From Linum tenue (taxonomy: Eukaryota; Streptophyta; Magnoliopsida; Malpighiales; Linaceae): a stretch of DNA of 64,000 nt. Position 1 is the first letter of the stretch, and each line of letters starts with the position of its first letter. This document shows positions 1 through 10,933 of this stretch, piece by piece. The stretch is taken from contig CAMGYJ010000010.1 of the NCBI GenBank assembly GCA_946122785.1, positions 32,529,608-32,593,607 of the forward strand, given 5' to 3'. Below the pieces are notes generated by a model that did no database searches, was not told the DNA's origin, and saw only the letters and a program-made list of their open reading frames with translations. The translations under genes and the position numbers were made by a program.

Positions 1-530
1 AAATTATTATTATTATATGAAAGAGAGGTTGGAACGATTGGAATGATAATATAGTAAAGTGTTGGATGATCTAGAACAATTACTATTGAAAACTTTTATT
101 TTGGAAATTTATTAAAAAAAATTATAATATGTTATAAAGTAAAAGTGTTGCATGCATGGAACAATTTTCTGTGAAGCCACCATTTTTATTTGCTTTTTGT
201 GGTAAGTACTATTGGATCAACATTGCAATTTGCAATTATGACTGTCCTTTCCCCATTAATTTATTCCCCCATGTAGTTTTTCCCTCCGAGTGATATCAAT
301 AGAAGACAAGAGTTATACAAACTAAACTACCCAGAAACCTCTTACAATCTAAACTAATGCACCCACCCAAGAAGATCGGAAGACTGTATACGGGAGAGGC
401 CAGGTAGCAATTTCTCTCCTTTTTTTTTTGTAACCTAAGAAAATCCCCACACGGTCACTGCATGGAGCGATGTCGGCATCGACCAAACCTGAGGGTAACA
501 TGTCACCCCGTGTTTAGGAGGATTAGAAAA
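1..530. other. AT-rich spacer, nothing recognised
   Basis: No reading frame of note, no clear repeat ends and no RNA gene are visible. The stretch is AT-rich with scattered homopolymers. Confidence 0.5.
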
Positions 531-790
531 TATAAAACCAACTAAAATAATCTCAGAAATTTTATGGGAGCTCTGATACTGTAGAATTTAGGGGTCGTTT
601 GCTTGAGTCATTTGGTAGCAAATGACTCGTTTGCTAAAGAAAAAATGTAGGAGTCATTTCGTTCATACGAAAGTCCCAAATGAATCTATCGAGTCATTTC
701 CAAATGCCTCTATCGTGTCATTTCCAAATGCCTCTTATCTATGAGTCATTTCCAAATACTTCTCCATGTGGGTCTAAACCTAATCCAATA
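531..790 (-). repeat. LTR/primer-site-like relic with minisatellite (inverted copy 1)
   Basis: This stretch is the reverse complement of about 18790-19060. On the minus strand GTATCAGAGC (plus 570-579) follows ...TCTACA; it resembles the tRNA-iMet primer site of plant LTR retrotransposons next to an LTR end. Beyond it lies a degenerate short tandem repeat built on GAGTCATTTCCAAATG. I infer two copies of one old LTR or TRIM-like element in opposite orientation. A Tourist-like MITE starting GGGTCGTTTG is an alternative, but the homology continues outside that motif. Confidence 0.4.
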
Positions 791-1239
791 TGGCAAAGGA
801 AAAGGTTACAAACCAGGCCCAGAACCCGAACCCAAATAACATTAAGCCCACTCGCTGATCGGGCAGCGAGATCCCCGACTATTCCAGTCGTAGCGGTTGA
901 TAGCCCGATTCAAGTTACATCAACAAACGTCCACCTTGACTTGAATCATCTTCCTCTGAAATCTCTGATGTACTCTGCTCCTTCTCTCCAAATGAGCCAG
1001 TTACACGACCCGAAGCAAACTTATCATAATTGTCAAGATACTCCCAATCCTTAAACACCCCACCAACAATAGACTTCGAATTCTAATAAGAGACACGTGT
1101 TTCTAATATAGCTACTATATCTACTTTATTCTTATTTAGTTGACTATATACATACCTATGTTTCTCATAGGCATTGAACCTCTGAGATTCCAATAGAGCA
1201 AATTCAATTCCGCTTACCCTTGCCCTTAACTTTTTTAGG
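791..1239. other. Spacer, no supported gene
   Basis: A 124-aa open frame crosses this stretch, but its first third is minisatellite translation and the rest matches no family I know. I see nothing else here. Confidence 0.4.
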
Positions 1240-2100
1240 GGCAGGGGCCTTGGAAACCGACTTCACAACAAACTTCTATTGACCTTACCACCAGACTGCT
1301 CAATAGCTACAACTAAAGCATCAATATCTTCCAAATCCTCAACTCGCACTGGAGAGCCACATACAACTTAGGAATCACTTGTAGTTGCAACATTCGAGCC
1401 CAAATTTAAGCTCCTAGGAACCATAATGAAACCACCCGGAGAGTCAGCATCTGCAACCATCACAACCATAACTAGAGTAGCACAGGGTGTAGAGTCCTCT
1501 CCTGGCACTTCCTTCTCATCCCAAACAGTCTCTGCGGCATCAGCAACATGACATTCAGTACCCTCACCAATCTCATGCCCATAGATTTGGCACTACAAGC
1601 ATCGAGGAGGAACCCTAAGATATTCCACCGAAAGAGTGAATTCAGCTTCACCCTCTGGCCTGACCTTAATACGGTCCTGAAAGGCATCATCCACTCGCAA
1701 TTCCACACAGAGCTTAGCTACCCCAATCTGAGTCCCAAACCTTGTAGCTTGGTCCATCCATAGCGGCACCCCCAAAACACTTGCAATCCTGCTCAAACCC
1801 TCAATAGTATGATATTCAAGCGGAATACCCCTAATACGCACCCAGATTGGGAGAGAAAGCAAGCTTCAAATCCAAGGGTTGAATGCCAGGTACCCAACGC
1901 CTCAAGAAAACAGGGATGTTCTGATAGTGCCAAGGCCCGCCCTCAAACACCCAAGTACTGGTAGCTAGATATGGGAACTGAAATAGGAACCTCGACTCGC
2001 CAAATATGGAGTCATGAATTGCCCCCTCTCTCCCCCACACCCGATTAGCCCAAGTTTGGATAACAGATAGAGCTGGTGGTGTCGACAGAAATTGACCCAC
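1240..2100 (-). pseudogene. LINE ORF1 relic (DUF4283 / zinc-knuckle type)
   Basis: Three minus-strand frames overlap in order and read as one broken protein. The upstream piece (to 2100) contains WVFEGGPWHYQNIPVFLRRW. The middle piece (to 1862) contains LPIWVRIRGIPLEYHTIEGL and ends in YLRVPPRCL. The last piece (to 1708) continues past that point. This order (FEGGPW, PIWVRIRGIP, G..lwmD..T, Y..vPprC) is the DUF4283 RNA-binding region that precedes a CCHC knuckle in ORF1 of plant L1-type LINEs. At least two frameshifts separate the pieces and no ORF2 follows, so it is a dead fragment. A captured DUF4283 domain of another origin is possible but less likely. Confidence 0.65.
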
Positions 2101-3078
2101 GAGAGCTACTCACCATCGGCCCGCCCCTTCGTCTCTGATAGAGCGAGGAAGGACGAGAGCACCAGAAGTGACCTCCGGTTGAACAGAACGGAGATGACTA
2201 CCCTCATCAACCCCAAACAGTTGGGCCCAACCATGTCAGACCGAAAGCACTTTATATCCGACAGATATACAAATTTTTGGGCTTTAGTTTGATCCCATTT
2301 GGGTTGAAACTTACTTCATTAGGAGAAAACGATAGTCCCATCTAGTTCTACGTAGCCTCGTTGTTGGAGAATTGGAGGGTTGTTTGCGTGTCTCAGGCCC
2401 GACCCAGACCCTGTGCTGGTCTGAACCACAACACAGAGCTTCAAAATATTTGGGGCCTCACCTTGGCCCATACACTAATACATATATTAAAAAAAAATCT
2501 TGAGAATTGGAATGGGCCGACGGATCCATACCTGTTTTTTACCTACCTTGCATTTGACCCTTTGTAGTTCAAAATGAGGCCCTGCCTATTTTATTTGGAC
2601 CGAGTGGACCTTGCATTCTAATCAAATTTTTTTGCAGGTTATTTATGATGTAAGTTTGTAGTTTTCCTATAAAAAAACTATGTTAAACATTGCATTAATT
2701 CATTTCGTATTTCTAGCAAATAACTACTGGTCTCCAAGCTTTAATTTGTTGTAGTTTATGTTGGAAATGGTCTTGACTTCAAGCTTTAACCTCTTGTTCT
2801 TCCTACTTTTGCTGAGTGGAATCATTAATCTTTAGTAACAATTTTTAATTATGTCCACTAAAAAATTAGAATCGAGTTGTTAACTCAATCTCAAAAAGGA
2901 GATCTTCATAAGCTTCTTATGATTTTTTTTAATAAATTTGTGGGGAAAAAAATTTGGGGCCACATTTTAAATTTTCGAACAGAACCTCCAAATATTATGA
3001 GCCAACCCTGGCGGGTCTTTTAACATTTTTTCTCTGCAACTCCACTGTACATTTCTTATAGCCCATGTGTTGTAAAGA
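2101..3078. other. Transposon debris, no gene
   Basis: AT-rich sequence with short open frames that match nothing I recognise. Two pieces near 2430-2530 and 2940-3010 share TTTGGGGCC-type words and look like scraps of one repeat. No clear ends or duplications are visible. Confidence 0.35.
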
Positions 3079-3083
3079 GAAGT

Positions 3084-3465
3084 TGTTAGAAACACGTTTT
3101 CTAAGGAAAACGAGTTTCTATATTATCATTATTATTAGGTTTTATTAAATATGGTTAGTAGTCTTTTAGTAGAATTAGGTTTAGTATTAGGTTTTCCTAT
3201 CTTTCGTTATAAATATGTACTTTGCGTTTTATTCATAATCAAGCAAGAACAATTATTCAGAAAAGTATCTCAAACCCTAATCTCTCTCAATTTCGTCACC
3301 TATCCCTAGGCCGATGGCCATTCTTCTCCTCGATCCCTAATTTCCTCTTCTAAATCCATAATTCCCAATTCTGTTCTTCCCCAATTCTATCTCAATCCCT
3401 AAATATCTATCAATTCTCACTCTTGTCAACCCGATCGTTAGAACCCTAGAATTAGGTTTCTAACA
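3084..3465 (+). repeat. 5' LTR of the non-autonomous element
   Basis: TG...CA termini with the short inverted end TGTTAGAAAC / GTTTCTAACA. A TATA box TATAAATA lies at 3208-3215, so the U3 promoter looks intact. It differs from the 3' LTR at three bases (one each in CAAGCAAGAAC, CCGATGG and ATCCATAAT). Confidence 0.93.
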
Positions 3466-3467
3466 TT

Positions 3468-3481
3468 TGGTATCAGAGCCA
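3468..3481 (+). other. Primer binding site (tRNA-iMet)
   Basis: TGGTATCAGAGCCA begins two bases after the 5' LTR and is complementary to the 3' end of plant initiator tRNA-Met. Its last base is the A of an ATG that opens a short frame. Confidence 0.92.
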
Positions 3482-3546
3482 TGGTCGAAAATCTGAGTTC
3501 GTCACAACTCTCAACCAGGGACAAGCTCTACAACCTGAAGGTCTAA
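3481..3546 (+). CDS. Short leader ORF (21 aa) in frame with the main ORF
   Basis: The frame starts at the ATG overlapping the primer site and reads 21 codons to a TAA at 3544-3546. Only 12 bases separate that stop from the ATG of the 469-aa frame, and both are in the same phase. The original protein may have begun here and been cut by a nonsense change, or this may be a true upstream ORF. I cannot decide between these. Confidence 0.45.
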   Translation: MVENLSSSQLSTRDKLYNLKV

Positions 3547-3558
3547 TCCGAGCAAGCA

Positions 3559-4968
3559 ATGGAAGCCTTGGATAAAATCATACAAAAGGCCGAGAAGAGG
3601 GAGGAGGAGTGGCAGCTGTGGGCGGGGAAGTCTAAACGACTCCTAAACTCGCCACGGCGAATCAAGCCGCCAACCACCACCATTGCGGTGTCACCGCCAC
3701 CACCAGCTACTGTCGAAGACGGAGATCCAGATGCTGAGATCAAGGATGAGCAGCCGCAAAACTTAGTTTTCGCGACGGGCGAACCGCCGCCGATGGAGGA
3801 GGTGAAGGAGAAAGGCGGCGACATCGCCTCTTCTTTGGCTATTCAGGAACCCAGCTGGGGGATCCGGTCGCCGGTCGTGAAGGGAGCAGGGGCGCCGAGG
3901 TCGCCGGCAGTTCCAGTCGTGGCGACGAAGGCTAGGAAGGCGGAGTTGGGAACTGACGCGACGGGGACGGACATGCAACTGCTGGCGGCGTCGGGTCTCA
4001 CGTCTAACGGCGTGGAGAGGAATCCGAGAAGGCCGGAATCCCGGTCAACTTCTAACCGTCGGCAAGAGTTCTTGACGGCGGGAATTGGGTCGAAGATGGT
4101 GAGGGAGGCAGCCAAGAAGGAGGGCGGCAGTTTCCTTTCCTCCGCAACCCTAAGCAGAGCAACCCAGCAACCAATTTCGATGGGCTGCGTTGTACGGACT
4201 GCATGTGTTGATGGGCTAGGCGGCCATGAGAAGCTCGCTGGGCTTGGTCTTGGGCCGAACAGAATGAAGGCAGTGGCCTATAACCCAAAGGCTGGGCCGC
4301 ATCAGCAGGAACAAATGGGGTCACATATGGGCTGTCTTATTGTAGTTATTTTGCATAGAGGCAGCTTAAAGAAGGGAGAATATTTAGTGGGCGTAGCAAG
4401 TGGGCCGTCAGGGAAAATAAGCCCAAATGAAGCTACAAAGAGGAGGAGTGAAAATGAGCTCGACTTTGGAAAGTACCACAACTCTTGCCTCAAAGCAGTT
4501 GAGGCCCGATCCAATTATGAAGGAAAAGAAGAAGGGGGAAAGTTAGAGCTCATCTTCACCACCAAACACGTGGGGGAAATTATGAAGCAGTTCATTGAAG
4601 ATTTTAATGTGGTTAATGACGATGGGTTCAAGGAAGAACAACTCTCTGATTCTTATTTTGTGGAGTTTGAAAAGGAGGTTGAAGATTCAATTGGTCAGGG
4701 TTGTGACACGAGCCATGTGGGTAGAGAAGAAACGATGAAAGGTAGAGTTTTTGGTGTGAGATTTGTTCGAGTAGTGGAGCACGATTGGAAGAAACGGAAG
4801 CGCCGAAAATGGAGGAGTCAGCGTGTGGATTGCACGGTAGACTTGAAGAAATGGGTCAAGCTGATCAACCTTGAGGGCAAGGTTGGTCTCAAGGGGGATG
4901 AGATGTTAGAAACACGTTTTCTAAGGAAAACGAGTTTCTATATTATCATTATTATTAGGTTTTATTAA
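3559..4968 (+). CDS. 469-aa protein of the non-autonomous LTR element, family unknown
   Basis: A single long frame fills the interior of the element. The N-terminus is charged and probably helical (KAEKREEEWQLW, residues about 10-22). Residues about 25-130 are rich in Pro, Ala, Gly and Ser. A long middle part has no motif I know; the C-terminal third is acidic and then strongly basic, with a nuclear-signal-like KKRKRRKWRSQR near residue 412. The frame runs through the purine tract into the 3' LTR, so the last 20 or so residues are LTR-encoded. No CCHC knuckle, DTG, DDE or YxDD motif is visible. Its GC content is visibly higher than the flanks. It could be a diverged gag-like packaging protein or a captured host fragment. 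The intact frame together with near-identical LTRs argues for recent function, but that is inference. Confidence 0.7.
   Translation: MEALDKIIQKAEKREEEWQLWAGKSKRLLNSPRRIKPPTTTIAVSPPPPATVEDGDPDAEIKDEQPQNLVFATGEPPPMEEVKEKGGDIASSLAIQEPSWGIRSPVVKGAGAPRSPAVPVVATKARKAELGTDATGTDMQLLAASGLTSNGVERNPRRPESRSTSNRRQEFLTAGIGSKMVREAAKKEGGSFLSSATLSRATQQPISMGCVVRTACVDGLGGHEKLAGLGLGPNRMKAVAYNPKAGPHQQEQMGSHMGCLIVVILHRGSLKKGEYLVGVASGPSGKISPNEATKRRSENELDFGKYHNSCLKAVEARSNYEGKEEGGKLELIFTTKHVGEIMKQFIEDFNVVNDDGFKEEQLSDSYFVEFEKEVEDSIGQGCDTSHVGREETMKGRVFGVRFVRVVEHDWKKRKRRKWRSQRVDCTVDLKKWVKLINLEGKVGLKGDEMLETRFLRKTSFYIIIIIRFY
4891..4903 (+). other. Polypurine tract
   Basis: AAGGGGGATGAGA directly abuts the TG of the 3' LTR, the expected plus-strand priming site. 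It lies inside the coding frame. Confidence 0.75.
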
Positions 4969-5285
4969 ATATGGTTAGTAGTCTTTTAGTAGAATTAGGT
5001 TTAGTATTAGGTTTTCCTATCTTTCGTTATAAATATGTACTTTGCGTTTTATTCATAATCAAGCAACAACAATTATTCAGAAAAGTATCTCAAACCCTAA
5101 TCTCTCTCAATTTCGTCACCTATCCCTAGGCCGACGGCCATTCTTCTCCTCGATCCCTAATTTCCTCTTCTAAATCCCTAATTCCCAATTCTGTTCTTCC
5201 CCAATTCTATCTCAATCCCTAAATATCTATCAATTCTCACTCTTGTCAACCCGATCGTTAGAACCCTAGAATTAGGTTTCTAACA
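4904..5285 (+). repeat. 3' LTR of the non-autonomous element
   Basis: 382 bp with the same ends and TATA box (5028-5035) as the 5' copy, followed by the GAAGT target duplication. The terminal codons and stop of the internal ORF lie in its first 65 bp. Confidence 0.93.
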
Positions 5286-5296
5286 GAAGTCTACCA

Positions 5297-6715
5297 TCCT
5301 TCATATTATTAAAGTCATAAATATGTTACTGTTGCATAAAAGCTTTTCTAATCTGTTATGTGGGTTTACTTTCTTTGATGACAGCCAACAAAAAAGCAAC
5401 AGGTGTCTATTTGGTTGAGAAATGCATGTTTAATTAACACATGAGGGCTCTGCTCTCCATCAACACGTGGAAAAGAGCTTCCCTCTGCCGCTATGCTCCT
5501 CAGCTATTACATTCTTCTCTGCCTTTTCTTTTATGTGGAGTTGATTTTGTCTAACCCGTTTCTCCATTGCCATAGTAAAAGTTACACTATTTTGCTCTTC
5601 CAAAATCTCATTCATATATTCTCTTTCTTTCATCATCTATATAAGTTTTTATCTCCAAATGGGATGTTTGCTTTTCATCACACCCGCTTCGCTCTATTGT
5701 TCTAGATTTTGAGACAAAATTTCATCCGGAGCGGTTGGATGACACAAAATCATCCGGAGTTTATCAATTTCTTCAAGGCTGCCGATCAAACGGTTCATAT
5801 AGGAGCGGAGAAATCAGATTGTTATTCATATTTTGTTTGTGCTATTGGTGCCGATCCGGTACAGATTCCATACATGCAAGAAGAATCTGAGTTGGAAGGA
5901 ATGAATTGAGAGACTAGGAGTTACGTTTATGCCATAGGACTTAGGTAGCGTTATGGAAGGAGAAACCTGATTATCTCGATCGGTTGGTAGAAATGGGGAA
6001 GGAGTTACAGTGTCGTGAGAGTTTTTAGACTTACGTGTTGCTAGAAAAATTTTTGCTGGCCAAATTTTCACTTCGGGGTGGTAGCACTTTTCCATGTCAA
6101 CTCTGGCAATTTGATTTCATTATTGTAGACAGAATTTGGGGGCTTTTATTTTGGTTTCCCTCTGCTGGAGGAGTCTTCGTAGAAAGAGGAGATCCCTGTT
6201 AATTTTGGGTTGTGCATAAAGATCCTAATCATGCTAAATCTTATTCACAAGATACAATCACTCCTCTGACTCTAAACCAATTTTATTGGTAAGTCTCCTA
6301 GCAAATTGAATGAGCAAGTGCAAGTTAATGGAAAATAATAATCTGATATGTCTCAGAGCATGATTATAATTGGGAAGTTTCAGATGTATTTGTATGATTG
6401 ATTTTATTTCTTAGTACCCAAAAGCTTGAACTGAATTGGTATCGGTGTTGCCATCGTTCATGCGGGTATATGCAAGGTGGACTTTAGAAAAAACAGGTGC
6501 TTATGGTCCTACGAGTATTTACCTCAATTTTTAACCACAAAATTATAGATCGATTAAGTATAATATAACAGTATTATGCAATTTATGATTAGTTCTTGAC
6601 CCATAAATATGTGACAGAGGTTTTTATATTGGCTAAACATATTCACCATACGGGTTAGCAACATCGTTTCAAAATATTCAACGGCCGCACCAAAGCGCGG
6701 CTCGAAACAATCTAG
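5297..6715 (+). mobile_element. Probable non-autonomous Helitron
   Basis: The 3' end has the Helitron signature: a GC stem GCCGC (6684-6688) / GCGGC (6697-6701), ten bases, then CTAG (6712-6715) followed by T. A plausible 5' end is TCCTTCATATTATTAAAG at 5297, preceded by A, giving the usual A|T target. Helitrons make no target duplication, so the 5' end is an estimate. Inside are only short frames, such as 66 aa at 5709-5909, and no Rep or helicase motif. Confidence 0.5.
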
Positions 6716-7377
6716 TATGGATAAACAAGGGAAGATGGTATGATTGTTGTATACACTATACAGTTCCTTGTTTCTTCATGGCGGATTCAAATTTGCCATA
6801 CTGAAGAGCTAGTTAAGTTATGACGGTGAATGTGGCTTTCGATCGGTAAATTGGAGATGCCATTGTTCTCCTTTGTACATTACTGTGTGCATTAATATTT
6901 GGTTACGCTTTTAGTTTGCTTTTTGTATGACAAATAGATGGTTAATTTAGATTATTTTTTTCTCTTGTAACAAGCGAGGTCGACAAACACTCCGATCAAT
7001 TTGAAGACGCTAGTTGGTTCTAAGTTTGGAGAGTGGTTCAATTAGACTGGGTTCTAGGAAGCAATTCGGCTCTAACTCAATTAGAGATGGATGGAACTTG
7101 GAAGTATGAAACATACCCCTGTTAAGAAAACCGGACCGGCCGGTCTGATCGGGGAAAACCAAACCCGGCCTCAAATCTGGTCCATGAAGCACTGAAACGG
7201 ACGGGATGTGTAAAGTTGAACTGGCTCCTACGGTCCTACCATTTTTTGCATTGCATTAATTAATAATTAAAAAAAAGGAAGGAACAAGGCAACAGGAATG
7301 ATGAAAGTGGCGGCTACCCTACTTCCTCCAACAACCTATTTTTTATCTTTATGTGTTTTGACTTTATTTTTATTTTT
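6716..7377. other. Spacer between two Helitrons
   Basis: AT-rich with a GC-richer patch at about 6980-7200. No gene, TIR or LTR is recognisable. Confidence 0.4.
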
Positions 7378-7378
7378 A

Positions 7379-10197
7379 CTAGTTTTGTGCCCGCCCGATG
7401 GGCGGCGAGTTCATTTGTTTGTACTTTTCCTTCTATTATTTGTCATTTTTTCCAATGGTATCAGATTCCTACTTTTCATATTTATTTATGATTGTACTCT
7501 AGGTTTTAATGATGATCAACAATAAAGTCAAAAAACGCTGTAACTTCATCACTGCTTGGAAAATATTATTCATGACCATCAGATCTTTGATTGACCAACA
7601 ATTGTCAACTTCATAAGTTGTACATGGTTTAAGCTCGTGTACGCCACCTTACCGTACTCGTATAGAGTTGGTATTTAGACCATGAATTAATGGAGTTTGG
7701 CACATGATGTTATACCATATTCTCTAATAGGTGAAACACAGTCTTTAATTCTCTTATCCAAATCGTACGATTCATCTAATAAAAATAGTAACCACCGATT
7801 CTTATTTGTCAAAATATATTAACATACAACTAATAGGCATGAATGAAGGTGAATATTACACCTCGAGTGTATGCTAGCCTTTTCCACCATTATATCAATG
7901 TACTGCCAAACTATTCTGCTATGCTTCTTACCTTCAACATTGTACGAATTATATCAAAGCAAATGTTAGTCATGGAGACACTTTGTCTTCACTTCACATT
8001 ATCCTCCAATATTTAATATGTGACTAACTGTAACTGGAATTGTGTGATAACTTAATACAAACATAAAGGTGTTATGTTGTGCAGTCAATATAGTAACTGA
8101 ATTTGCAGGACATCGTCATGATATGATCATGCGTTGGTTTTACAGGACACCGGTCCAGTACTTTCCACCCTAGTATACATGACATCGGTTAGGGTATGAT
8201 CCGCAATGGATTTATAGGACACCAGTCTAGGTACGATCTGTGGTGGTATGCATGTCATCTACTATACTACCCGAGGAGTGTATGACTTGGCAAATTAAGA
8301 TGTAAAATGCAATGAACCTAACCATGCATGTGATTGAATCATTGTACACATATTACTTATGATGTGGTTAAGTGATGAGTTTCTATGATGTGATATATGA
8401 AATGTGCATGTCGATGATGATGGTTTTCTATGGTGTTTTATACAATGATTTAAGATTGGATGATATGATGTTTTGCTATGTTGGGACAGGGGTTACATGG
8501 TAATGCCAGTATGATGTGATATTTGATGCATACATGTTAAACAGTGAGTTATGAAGAGACTGGGTGATGGTCCTTATGTTGTGATGTATGAATTCTTTGA
8601 GTTTGAGATGATGAATGTGATATGGCATGTGGTGATGAATGGATTTCTATTTGACTGAATAAGATATATCATATCGGATGTATCTTGACAATTAAGTTAA
8701 GCAAGTAAGGCCTGAGAAGTGGGTGACGGGAAACTGAATACTCCATGTTTTTTCATGGTCAATAAGAAGGACAATAAGTCATTTTGAACTATACTCTTAA
8801 AGGTAACGGAAAAGATATAAATCATTATCTTATGAGTAAGGTTATCCGCCGAGTATCATCAGTTACTAAAAATAGTAATAGTAATATATGTATTAGGGTG
8901 TCACATTAAGTAAGGATTAAAATAGTTATTTACATATCAACTATCATATATCCAGTAGTTTAAGATTCGTTTATAAATCTTGCTTGACTTAGGTGTTATT
9001 CATCTGAATATGACTCAAAGTTTCACATCTACACTCATGTAGGAAAAAGAAAGGAACCTTTTTCAAACAATAAAAAGAGAAAAGAAAGGAATTATAATTA
9101 CATTAGGAAAAAGTAAAGACAATGTGTTTTATAATTGTGCATGGAAGAATATTTAATGACGTACGAAAAATGAAAAGAGAAAGAAGTTGGAATAACATAA
9201 AAGAAAAGATAATGATATTTTAATATGCAAGAAATGTCAAATTCAATCCTAAAAATGACAAATGCATTATGTATATGTACATGACTTTTTTATAACTTCT
9301 TTCACCAATTGGTCACAAACATATTTAAACCATATAACCATAATTCGGTTTTGAAAAATATACAAAAAACTTTGGTGACCATTGGTGTCTAGTGATATTC
9401 TTAAACACATGAAATTTTGTGTATATATCACTGTAGCATATGAATGAACTATGTTGATATATTTCAGATATTTATAGTAAGTATTTTCTAACAAATTGCA
9501 ACATAACTATATTGGTTCACATATTTATAGTAGTTCGTACAAACAAAATGTTAAATTCTTCGTGTTCTAGAAGACGGAAGAAGATTATACTTTACTTTTC
9601 ATATTTCAATTTTAAAAGAAAATCACATGTCAAATTATGTAAAAGTTTATAGTTGGTATAAATTTATGTTTTCGGATTTTTAATTATTTTTAAGAAATTA
9701 TAAACAATTATGAAATATATTATAAACTAAAAATAATTTATTTGTAGATGTTAATGATTTTCTTATCAATGCTAAAAAAAGATTACACAATTGTAACCGT
9801 GATAGCTTTTCTATTGGTTAAAAAATAGTTGTGATTAATTGCATGAAAGATATTTTATTCTATTGGTTAAAAAATTGAAATGATTATAGTTTGAGCTTCT
9901 AGGTTGCATGATTAAATCATAGTTATGATGATTGATATACATGTTTTGTTGTGGTTAATAGCATCAAATATACTTTATCCTAGTGGTTGAACATTTGAAA
10001 TGATGATAGTTTGACCTCATAGGTCATAGGTTCAAATCTTGGTGGTGATGATTAATATGCATGTTTATTTAGTTTTATTTTAATGTAACTAATAACCTAA
10101 AATGTTAAAACTGACAAAATGACATGGAAAATTGTGGAGCTTTCGTTGTCCTACGTGGCAAAAACTTGCTCCACAACGGCCATAATATAAGTTAAGA
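7379..10197 (-). mobile_element. Non-autonomous Helitron, copy A
   Basis: About 2.8 kb on the minus strand. Its 3' end is CTAG at 7379-7382, preceded internally by a perfect stem CCGCCC (7391-7396) / GGGCGG (7400-7405) around GAT, with A at 7378 outside. Its 5' end is TCTTAACTTATATTATGG, read leftwards from 10197, with T at 10198 outside. Almost the whole length matches the inverted copy at 40973-43828. No RepHel coding is visible. The interior is AT-rich and contains a patch (about 8100-8280) of repeated GGACACC/GACATCGG-type words that could be a captured LTR fragment. Confidence 0.82.
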
Positions 10198-10711
10198 TTC
10201 TATTTTTCTTTCTTTTTATATGGAACAAGTCGCAGATTTATGATGGGTTCTTAATACCGATTAATCAACGTTTATCCGATAAATCTTAAATCTCTTGCTA
10301 TTTCTGATTGATGTCCGGTTCGATTTTGACAACATTGGAACATATAAAAGTCCATGAAATTAGTTTGTGGAGCGCACAGAGGGTTATGGTTTGGGCCAAT
10401 ACTATGGTGCCGCGATAAAAAGTGCGGCATCGGTAACGCTAATTTTTATTGGACCACGTGGAGCTGACATGGTATTGGGCTGTGTGTATTAAACCCAACT
10501 CAAAAATGAAATCCGGTAATGGACCAAAGGGCTATTCGCCCAAACAGACGGAAAAGATTTGTCTAGTGTTTTCTGTTTGTTTTATTTTACCATAATTATT
10601 TTAAAATTGATGTAAGTTGTAATAGATGTGTTTTTCAATTTTTTTCTCTTTGAATAATAGATATGTTGTTCGGCAGTAACAGGGGATGAGAAAAACGAGC
10701 TCCAAAAGCAC

Positions 10712-10933
10712 ATGTCGGCTGCTCCGTCGCCCTCTCCGGTACTGTCGAAAAGCAATCCCGGCGAATTCGCCGTCGTCGCTCCCATCTCTAGCCGCACCTC
10801 CATAGAAATCTGTCGCCATTTCCCCCAGCATGTATTCTGTAAAACAAAGGCGACTGAAGCCGGCATCTTAATCATCCCTTTCTCCCATCGAATAGTAGAG
10901 GCGCCGCTAAATTACCGGACGATCCCAGAGTAA
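10712..10933 (+). other. Exon-like GC-rich segment near the left MULE end
   Basis: An open frame of 73 codons starting MSAAPSPSPVLSKSN is markedly richer in GC than its surroundings and is followed by donor-like GT sites (GGTAACTCG near 11026). A minus-strand frame overlaps it, so the coding strand is uncertain. It may be a captured 5' exon. No family is recognised. Confidence 0.3.

Larger units (their letters stand above)
3084..5285 (+). mobile_element. Complete non-autonomous LTR retrotransposon with a novel ORF
   Basis: The element is 2202 bp. Two 382-bp LTRs (3084-3465, 4904-5285) start TGTTAGAAAC and end TTTCTAACA. It is flanked by the 5-bp target duplication GAAGT (3079-3083 and 5286-5290). 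A primer site TGGTATCAGAGCCA (3468-3481), matching the 3' end of initiator tRNA-Met, follows the 5' LTR. A purine tract (4891-4903) precedes the 3' LTR. I count three substitutions between the LTRs, so the insertion is recent. No protease, integrase, reverse transcriptase or RNase H motif is present in the 1438-bp interior, which instead holds one 469-aa frame. It must therefore use enzymes from another element. Confidence 0.93.

Noticed and set aside
368..392. AGATCGGAAG, resembling the start of a sequencing adapter
   Set aside because: Only ten bases match and the sequence then diverges; chance is a simpler explanation than contamination.
680..1054. 124-codon plus frame
   Set aside because: The first third is minisatellite; the rest has no recognisable motif or splice context.
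3843..4324. Minus-strand frames inside the non-autonomous LTR element
   Set aside because: They overlap the much longer plus frame that is aligned with the element's own orientation.
8095..8280. Possible captured gypsy LTR inside Helitron copy A
   Set aside because: Short repeated words and a TGTGACACCCTAAT-like phrase are suggestive, but no LTR ends or primer site could be fixed.
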